The notes beneath the pieces were generated by a model. The model had not been told where the DNA came from. It did no database searches and worked only from the letters and a program-made list of their open reading frames with translations. From the NCBI RefSeq assembly GCF_027980145.1, contig NZ_JAMZNK010000016.1, positions 1-64,000 of the forward strand: a DNA stretch of 64,000 bases. The letters run 5' to 3'. Made by a program: the position numbers and the translations under genes. The stretch is from Flavobacterium azizsancarii. GTDB lineage: Bacteria > Bacteroidota > Bacteroidia > Flavobacteriales > Flavobacteriaceae. This document shows positions 55,007 through 61,257 of the stretch, piece by piece; positions within the stretch are counted from its first letter, which is position 1; the number at the start of each line of letters is the position of its first letter.

Positions 55007-57187
55007 ATGAAGACAAAATTACGAATTTCATTAATCAACATACACGGACTCTTAAAAGGTTCGGGTCTGGAGATTGGTAGAGATGCTGATAATGGAGGAC
55101 AAACTAAATACGTTTATGAACTTGCCGAGTTTTTATCGCAACATGAAGATGTAGAGCATGTTCATATTTTTACAAGGTTAATCGATGACAAAAATCTATC
55201 GCCGGAATATGCAGTACCTATCGAAATCATTAATGAAAAATTAGACATAAGAAGAATTCCTTTTTTAGGAAAAAAATACAAACCAAAAGAGCAATTATGG
55301 GACGGTTTGGACACTTTTGTAAATGGAATTGTCCAGCATATTAAACTTCATGATATATTCCCAAATTGGATACATTCTCATTACGGAGACGCCGGATATG
55401 TCGCCAGTGAATTATCGACCATCTTAAATATCCCTTTTGCTCATACCGGGCATTCATTAGGTTTTCATAAAAAGAATAAACTACTTGAAAGCGGTTTGAG
55501 TGAAGAAGAAATCGAAAAGAAATTTAAGTTCACACAGAGAATTGCCGCAGAAGAAAAAACATTAGAATTATCTGAATTTATTGTCACTTCTACAGAGCAG
55601 GAAATTGAAACCTATAAACCCTACGTAAATTTTGAATTAGGAAAATACCATGCTATTTCTCCCGGAATTGATACCAGTAAATTTGTACCCTATTATCACA
55701 GAGAACAGGATTCTGATAAACAAATGGAAGAGGAGCAAAGGAAATACTGGGTTGCTGAAACGATTTCGAAGTTTTTAATAAATCCACACAAACCATTTAT
55801 TTTAGCGCTGTCAAGACCTGATCGCCATAAAAATCTTCACACCTTAATCGAGGTTTACGGTAAGGATAAAGAACTGCAGAGTATTGCTAATTTGGTCATT
55901 TTTGCCGGAATTAGAAAAGACATTTCGCAAATGCCGGAATCTGAAAAAGATGTTTTGACAGATCTTTTGCTTTTGATGGATAAGTACGATTTGTACGGAA
56001 AAATGGCAATTCCAAAGAAACATGACGTAGAAAATGAGGTTTCGATTATTTATCGTTATGCTGCCGAAAAAAGAGGTGTTTTTGTGAATTTAGCTTTACA
56101 TGAAAACTTCGGATTAACTGTAATTGAATCCGCTAGTTCCGGTCTTCCGGTTGTGGTAACTAAAAATGGTGGACCATCAGAAATTATTCCTACTTGCCAG
56201 AACGGAGAATTGGTAGATCCGTTGAATGAAAATGAAATCAAAAAAGCTTTACGAAATATCTTAACCAATGAAAGTCAATGGAAATATTACTCTAATAACG
56301 GAGCAATTAATATTCAAAAACATTATAGCTGGTTAAGTCATGTTAACCAATATGTTGAACTGGTCAATGAAAATTTATCACTGTCGTCCGGTTCAGGAAT
56401 CAAAAAACAGCACTATCCTAACATAAATATCGAAAGACTTAAAAGAAAGGTAGAACATTTATTTGTTTCAGATATAGACGGAACACTTATTGAACCAAAA
56501 TTAAATAATCCCGGTCTAAAAGAATTAAAGGAACATTTGATTAACCGGACTGAAAAGATGGCTTTTGCACTCGCCTCCGGAAGAAACCTGGCGCTGGTAA
56601 AAAAAGTAATGGAAGAAGAACAATTTCCTTTACCGGATTTTATTATTTGTTCTGTTGGGACCGAAATTTATTACACAAATGGTAAAGATTATATTCTGGA
56701 CAAAGGATGGGCAAAATTTTTAGCCGGTCGCTGGAAAAGAGAAGATATTGTAAACCGTTTAAAAGAGATTCCGTGGTTGCGATTACAAGAACCAGAAGCC
56801 CAAAATCCATACAAAATCTCTTATTATTATGATAAAGAAAAATACAATCACGATCAACTAATCGAAGTTTTAGGCACAGGATGGTACAAAGTAAATATTA
56901 TCCCAAGTCATGGCGAGTTTCTTGATTTTATTCCTAAAAGAGCTTCGAAAGGAAATGCGATTAAATTTTTATGTCGCAAATGGTCGATTCCACTCACAAA
57001 TGTAATTGCTGCAGGAGATTCAGGAAACGATATTGACATGTTCAGAGGCGCTGTAAAAGGAATTATCGTGGGAAACAGAAGTTTAGAATTAGCCAAATAT
57101 GAAACTACCAAAAGTATTTATGTGGCAAAAAGTTCCGCATCTGAAGGTATTTTGGAAGGATTAAAACATTACAAAATAATTAAATAA
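55007..57187 (+). CDS. Sucrose-phosphate synthase fused to a sucrose-phosphatase-like HAD domain
   Basis: A 726-residue bifunctional enzyme. Residues 1-470 are a GT-B family 4 glycosyltransferase of the sucrose-phosphate synthase type (ISLINIHGLLKG, GRDADNGGQTKYVYELAEFL, IHSHYGDAGYVASELS, AHTGHSLGFHKK, ALSRPDRHKNLHTLIEVYG, HENFGLTVIESASSGLPVVV). Residues about 487-726 are a HAD-IIB phosphatase (VSDIDGTLIEPK with the nucleophile Asp pair, AAGDSGNDIDMF). Together they make sucrose from UDP- or ADP-glucose and fructose-6-phosphate. It has a GH32-like gene 128 bases downstream. Sucrose synthesis in a Flavobacterium-like organism suggests an osmolyte role, which is inference. Confidence 0.9.
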   Translation: MKTKLRISLINIHGLLKGSGLEIGRDADNGGQTKYVYELAEFLSQHEDVEHVHIFTRLIDDKNLSPEYAVPIEIINEKLDIRRIPFLGKKYKPKEQLWDGLDTFVNGIVQHIKLHDIFPNWIHSHYGDAGYVASELSTILNIPFAHTGHSLGFHKKNKLLESGLSEEEIEKKFKFTQRIAAEEKTLELSEFIVTSTEQEIETYKPYVNFELGKYHAISPGIDTSKFVPYYHREQDSDKQMEEEQRKYWVAETISKFLINPHKPFILALSRPDRHKNLHTLIEVYGKDKELQSIANLVIFAGIRKDISQMPESEKDVLTDLLLLMDKYDLYGKMAIPKKHDVENEVSIIYRYAAEKRGVFVNLALHENFGLTVIESASSGLPVVVTKNGGPSEIIPTCQNGELVDPLNENEIKKALRNILTNESQWKYYSNNGAINIQKHYSWLSHVNQYVELVNENLSLSSGSGIKKQHYPNINIERLKRKVEHLFVSDIDGTLIEPKLNNPGLKELKEHLINRTEKMAFALASGRNLALVKKVMEEEQFPLPDFIICSVGTEIYYTNGKDYILDKGWAKFLAGRWKREDIVNRLKEIPWLRLQEPEAQNPYKISYYYDKEKYNHDQLIEVLGTGWYKVNIIPSHGEFLDFIPKRASKGNAIKFLCRKWSIPLTNVIAAGDSGNDIDMFRGAVKGIIVGNRSLELAKYETTKSIYVAKSSASEGILEGLKHYKIIK

Positions 57188-57227
57188 AATATGGTTGAGT
57201 TTGCGCCCTGTCCACATGATATTCAAC

Positions 57228-57282
57228 AAAGATTGGAGATTTTTTTATGGCGATTCTTATTTCGCAAGAATGACAATGGCAG
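57228..57282. repeat. Fragment of the dispersed palindromic repeat family
   Basis: The sequence CAACAAAGATTGGAGAT... through TTCGCAAGAATGACAATGG shares its core with the interiors of the elements at 33663-33751 and 39942-40050. It lies in the short gap between two sucrose-related genes. Confidence 0.6.
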
Positions 57283-57315
57283 CTGCACTCGGCAAATTAA
57301 ATAAAAGTATAGAAT

Positions 57316-58830
57316 ATGTATTCAGGTTCAGGTTTTAGTAATTGGGAAATAGGAGATGTCGATGTATTTATAGATGATAGCGGCGTGCATCATTTGTTTC
57401 ATTTAATTATTCCTAATCACGATTATATTGCACATGCAGTATCAAAAGATGGTCTTTCGTGGAAAAGAGTAAAAAACGCTTTGTTCGTGGGAGATCCCGG
57501 AGAATGGGATGATGATATGCTTTGGACAATGCATGTTAGTAAAAACTCTGAAGGAGAAGGTTACGAAATGTATTATACAGGCTTAAAACGTCAGGACAAA
57601 GGAATTACGCAAAAGGTAGGGCGTGCAGTTTCTCCAGATCTAATTCACTGGACAAAAGATAATCAATATGGTTTGCCGCTTAGAAGTAATGCGCCTTATT
57701 ATGAAAGCAGGGATAATAACCCGCGGGAATGGCTCAGCTTCAGAGATCCTTTTAAATACCAGTTTGAAGGAGAAGACTATTTATTAATTTGTGCCCGCAG
57801 CGCAGTAGGACCAACATACAGAAGAGGTTGCATTGGTGTGGCAAAAAGAGGAGAGAAAGGTTTTGTTCTTCAAAAACCGCTGCATGTAGCCTATGTTTAT
57901 GATGATATTGAATGTCCTTGTGTGGTCGAAATAAAAGGAATGCACTATTTATTAGGTTCGATTCGCGAAGATATAAAAGTTCGTTATTGGTTCTCTCCGG
58001 ATTTTAAAGGAGAATACCACGCTTTTCATAACAATGTATTAATGCCACAAGGCAATTATGCAGCACGAATTGTAAAAGAAGGAGATTATTATTTGATTTA
58101 TAACTTTTACTTTGTTGGCGGGAATGTCAACACACTTCGCGTTATTCCGCCACCAAAACAATTAGATGTTGACAGTAACGGCAGATTATTATTAAAAACA
58201 TATCACCATTGGAGAACGCTTTATCAAAGAACAATTTATCAGAGAAACTTACCAATTCCTGTTCCAATTTTGGGAAACCCATCGGCTAATTTTGTTGTGG
58301 AAAATGAAAATAAATGGCGAATTGGCTGCAGAAGTGGTTATGAAGTTTTTTGTTTTGAAAAACCTTCGGAAAACTTTGTTTGGGAAGGTACACTGGCTGT
58401 TGAAGGAATGGGAAAAACAGGTTTTGTTATCGAATGTGATGAGCAGGGAACAGCCTATTATATATCAATTGATTTTGTAAATGGCTTTGTGCAATTTAGG
58501 GCATGGGGATTTAATGAAAAGGATGTAAAGAATAATTTTGTTTTTGAAAACATTCAAACCAATCAATTTGAGATAGTAGAAAACAAAGAAATTTATTTTA
58601 AAATTATCCGCTACGGAAATTATTATGAGCTTTCTATCAACGAAATAGTCAAGTTAACGTTATTGGATTTTAAATATAGCGAAGGCAAAATAGGAGTATA
58701 CGTTTGTTCTGCAATTGTATCTTTAAGTGATTCAAAAATTCATGTAATTCCGGAACCCGAAAACGAATATGCAACGGCAGATCCTAATAAATCTCTGGAA
58801 GAATTTAATAAAATAACGCAAAATGCATAA
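57316..58830 (+). CDS. GH32-like five-bladed propeller glycosidase
   Basis: A 504-residue cytosolic protein with no signal peptide. A five-bladed beta-propeller (about 1-325) has the clan motifs SFRDPFKYQF (RDP, transition-state Asp) and DIECPCVVEI (ECP, acid/base Glu) of GH32/GH68 beta-fructosidases. A beta-sandwich (about 330-490) follows, as in GH32. The usual N-terminal WMNDPNG is replaced by WEIGDVDVF, where one Asp could still be the nucleophile. Next to a sucrose synthase gene, it probably cleaves or transfers fructosyl from sucrose or a related sugar. The exact substrate is unknown. Confidence 0.82.
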   Translation: MYSGSGFSNWEIGDVDVFIDDSGVHHLFHLIIPNHDYIAHAVSKDGLSWKRVKNALFVGDPGEWDDDMLWTMHVSKNSEGEGYEMYYTGLKRQDKGITQKVGRAVSPDLIHWTKDNQYGLPLRSNAPYYESRDNNPREWLSFRDPFKYQFEGEDYLLICARSAVGPTYRRGCIGVAKRGEKGFVLQKPLHVAYVYDDIECPCVVEIKGMHYLLGSIREDIKVRYWFSPDFKGEYHAFHNNVLMPQGNYAARIVKEGDYYLIYNFYFVGGNVNTLRVIPPPKQLDVDSNGRLLLKTYHHWRTLYQRTIYQRNLPIPVPILGNPSANFVVENENKWRIGCRSGYEVFCFEKPSENFVWEGTLAVEGMGKTGFVIECDEQGTAYYISIDFVNGFVQFRAWGFNEKDVKNNFVFENIQTNQFEIVENKEIYFKIIRYGNYYELSINEIVKLTLLDFKYSEGKIGVYVCSAIVSLSDSKIHVIPEPENEYATADPNKSLEEFNKITQNA

Positions 58831-58833
58831 TTT

Positions 58834-58871
58834 TAAAAAAAGTAATTCTCATTAATTTTTAATGAGAATTG
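58834..58871 (-). terminator. Terminator overlapping the end of the 81-residue gene
   Basis: Palindrome AATTCTCATTA / TAATGAGAATT followed on the minus strand by seven T. The 5' arm contains the last four codons and stop of the minus-strand gene. It also lies just after the GH32-like gene and could end it from the other side. Confidence 0.8.
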
Positions 58872-59104
58872 CTATCTATAATGCTTTGCACACTTTGAAT
58901 AAAAGTTTCGGTATTGTGTATTTCATTCTTAATGTAGATGTCATAATGCGATAGTTTAAATTGTTCGAGCATATCTTTTTTTAGAAATTTTATCATTGAT
59001 TCAATAGTTCTGGTATCGTTTTCATGATTTCTTTTTAATTCGCGTTGTTTGCTTTCCAGATAAGCCAAAGTCTTTTTTAATCTTTGTACATTAATTTTGT
59101 CCAC
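58859..59104 (-). CDS. 81-residue helical protein of unknown function
   Basis: A small soluble, charged protein (MDKINVQRLKKTLAYLESKQ...). It is predicted to be almost all helix with coiled-coil heptads over residues 5-50 and a short C-terminal helix. No family was recognised. Its terminator overlaps its own 3' end, which supports it as a real gene. Confidence 0.6.
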   Translation of the reverse strand: MDKINVQRLKKTLAYLESKQRELKRNHENDTRTIESMIKFLKKDMLEQFKLSHYDIYIKNEIHNTETFIQSVQSIIDSNSH

Positions 59105-59467
59105 AGTTAAATCTTCTTAAATTTAATAAATAACGATAATCAGGAATAAGATAAAATTCAATATTTTTCCAAAAACGTAATAGTGAATTGAATTTATCTC
59201 ATTACAAGACTATCGTTTCTGATAATTACGTTATAATTGACTTTTTAGTTTGAAATATAATTCAAAAAAGTTAAATATTTTCCTGTGAAACTTATTTTTT
59301 AATGACCTAACAGTTTGAATTTCTTTTGTTTAAGGGTAGAATAGAATAGCTTTTGTTTTCTATTTTATTTTGAAAAACAGCTGTAAAATAAGATCCTTCC
59401 GGATTTTTGAAGAACAATATTAGTAGTGTACTAATTAGAAAAGGAGATCAAAAATATTTTTTATACA
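59105..59467. other. Intergenic stretch, nothing recognised
   Basis: About 360 AT-rich bases with no plausible gene, TAnnTTTG element or strong hairpin seen. Confidence 0.4.
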
Positions 59468-59506
59468 AATAAGCCGTTTTTTCTTAAGTAAGAAAAAACG
59501 GCTTAT
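59468..59506 (-). terminator. Stem-loop terminator of the RidA gene
   Basis: ATAAGCCGTTTTTTCTT / AAGAAAAAACGGCTTAT, a 17-bp perfect stem with a four-base loop, 19 bases after the stop. The following T-run on the minus strand is short (TTTG), so termination may rely on the stem. Confidence 0.7.
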
Positions 59507-59524
59507 CTTGTTAATTTGGATCAG

Positions 59525-59995
59525 TTATTTTACAACCGTAGCCTCCAGTTCAACCTTCAGTGTTTCAAAAAGGCTTTTTACCTCCAATAGAGTAGTGGCT
59601 TGTTTAATACCGTGTTTGGCTACCCAATCCTGAATAATAGCAAAGTGCGGCCAAAGTTCAGCTGTAGAAGTCGTGTAGATGTTTAGTCTCACAATTCCTT
59701 TACATTCGTAACCGGCTTTGGTGATTACTTCTTCCAGATTTTTTAGAGCCAGAATTATTTGGGATTCCATGTTTTCATCACTTGAAATTCCATCCGCACT
59801 TATTGCCGTCTGACCGGAAACATACAATGTTCCTTCTGGATTTTTTACTTCAACAGCTTGCACGTAACTACGTTCATTCTGCCATTCCCACGGATTAATT
59901 ACTCTAATTTCCAATTGTTTAGCTTTTTTTGTTTGCGCCAATACCGGCGTAATAGTTAATAATAGTAAGGCTAAAAATTTTGATGTTTTTTTCAC
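59525..59995 (-). CDS. Exported RidA/YjgF-family protein
   Basis: A 156-residue protein with a clear signal peptide (residues 1-20, ..ITPVLAQ). A RidA fold follows (INPWEWQNERSYVQAVEV, GTLYVSGQTAISADG, QIILALKNLEEVITKAGYE, IVRLNIYTTSTAELW, ATTLLEVKSLF, VELEATVVK). Classical RidA deaminates reactive enamines in the cytosol with a conserved Arg; here the corresponding NIYTT segment lacks an obvious Arg after VRLN. Export makes a non-canonical function likely. It is followed upstream by a Crp/Fnr regulator in the same direction. Confidence 0.88.
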   Translation of the reverse strand: MKKTSKFLALLLLTITPVLAQTKKAKQLEIRVINPWEWQNERSYVQAVEVKNPEGTLYVSGQTAISADGISSDENMESQIILALKNLEEVITKAGYECKGIVRLNIYTTSTAELWPHFAIIQDWVAKHGIKQATTLLEVKSLFETLKVELEATVVK

Positions 59996-60087
59996 GATTA
60001 CAGTTTAAAATTGTACTGCAAAATTGTGAATAACATCCGGAATAGAGTCTTGATATTTCTCACGAATATGATGTGAGAAATGTCACA

Positions 60088-60651
60088 TTAAGAAGATAAT
60101 CTGCTTAGGGTTTCACGCGAAACTCCCAGATAGGACGCGATAAGACTTTTGGGAACGCGCTGAAATAGTGAAGGATATTGTTTTAAAAGCTGTTCGTAAC
60201 GTTCTCTTGAGTTAGAAGTCTGCCAAGATATTATGCGGCGTTGTGATCCCAGGAAACCAAAAGTAGATTTTTCGAGAAAAAAACGTTCCATTTTTTGCAA
60301 TCCATCCCGTAGTTTTTTATAATCATCAAATGAACAGCAAAGAACCTCAGTATCTTCAAGACATTCTAGTGACATTGTAGCTTCTGTTTGTGTATAAAAA
60401 GCATAATAATCACTTTCCCACCAATCTTCCATAGCAAAAGAAACAATATGTTCTTTTCCTGTCGCATCAGTATGAACTAATTTTAAAAGTCCCGAAATTA
60501 CAAAGTAAGAATACTTTACAGGATCACCTGACTGAATAAGGAATTGATGTTTTTTAAAATTTTTTGGGATAAAATGAGCAGAGACAAAGGAAAATTCCTC
60601 ATCTGTAAGCGGTATTATTTTTTCAATATGTTCTCTAAGGTTTGCTCGCAT
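60088..60651 (-). CDS. Crp/Fnr-family transcriptional regulator
   Basis: A 187-residue regulator. The N-terminal cyclic-nucleotide-binding-like barrel (FIPKNFKKHQFLIQSGDPVKYSYFVISGLLKL, KEHIVSFAMEDWWESDYYAF) lacks an FNR-type Cys cluster and the usual cAMP-binding RSE motif, so its ligand is unknown. The C-terminal HTH is IASYLGVSRETLSRL. The tail stops two residues after this helix, which is short but common for this Bacteroidota subgroup. It precedes the exported RidA gene by 92 bases and may regulate it. Confidence 0.9.
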   Translation of the reverse strand: MRANLREHIEKIIPLTDEEFSFVSAHFIPKNFKKHQFLIQSGDPVKYSYFVISGLLKLVHTDATGKEHIVSFAMEDWWESDYYAFYTQTEATMSLECLEDTEVLCCSFDDYKKLRDGLQKMERFFLEKSTFGFLGSQRRIISWQTSNSRERYEQLLKQYPSLFQRVPKSLIASYLGVSRETLSRLSS

Positions 60652-60825
60652 AATCAGAGTTCAAAGTTATTGAAATTTTGGTTTATTAATCTAGTTAAAA
60701 TTACTGAAAAATCAAATTGATATTTTAGTAAATTAATAACAATTTCTTAAACTAATGTTTATTAGTATGTTGATAAATAATATTTTATGGAGCAATTTTA
60801 TGAATATTCGTAACTAATTAATATT

Positions 60826-60833
60826 TATATTTG
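60826..60833 (+). promoter_or_regulatory. TAnnTTTG -7 element before the 82-residue gene
   Basis: TATATTTG, a perfect match, 38 bases before the start codon at 60872. No -33 TTG at proper spacing was seen. Confidence 0.4.
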
Positions 60834-60871
60834 AGAATGAAACTAAGTCAGTTAATTTAAAAATATGTACA

Positions 60872-61120
60872 ATGGATAAAGCTATAAAACTAAAGGTTCG
60901 TAAGGAGTTGGATAGTCAACAACAGTTGAATATAATTAAATTAAAAGGTAGTTTAATTTCCAAAGGATATACCGAAATTATACACATCCTTGATCAGGAT
61001 GATGAGTTTCATATTAATTCTTTTGCTACACCATCTGAAACTAATAATGAAGTTCAGGAATTCATTAAAGCATTTATCTGCAAAGAAAATCTAACAGATA
61101 CCATCACAATTTTTAGATAG
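60872..61120 (+). CDS. 82-residue protein of unknown function
   Basis: A small soluble alpha/beta protein (MDKAIKLKVRKELDSQQQLN... DDEFHINSFATPSE ... TITIFR). It has no signal peptide or membrane segment and no recognised family. A good -7 element precedes it, which supports expression. Its neighbours give no clue to its role. Confidence 0.6.
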   Translation: MDKAIKLKVRKELDSQQQLNIIKLKGSLISKGYTEIIHILDQDDEFHINSFATPSETNNEVQEFIKAFICKENLTDTITIFR

Positions 61121-61257
61121 TATTTTACATGCTCATATGATCAATTTTTGAATAGAATCTTAATAAAACGGAAAAAAATAATAAGCTATTATAAAGTCTG
61201 TTTTTATTATATATTCAACTGATTTGTTGTGTTTTAAATTGGGAGAACTATAGTGAG

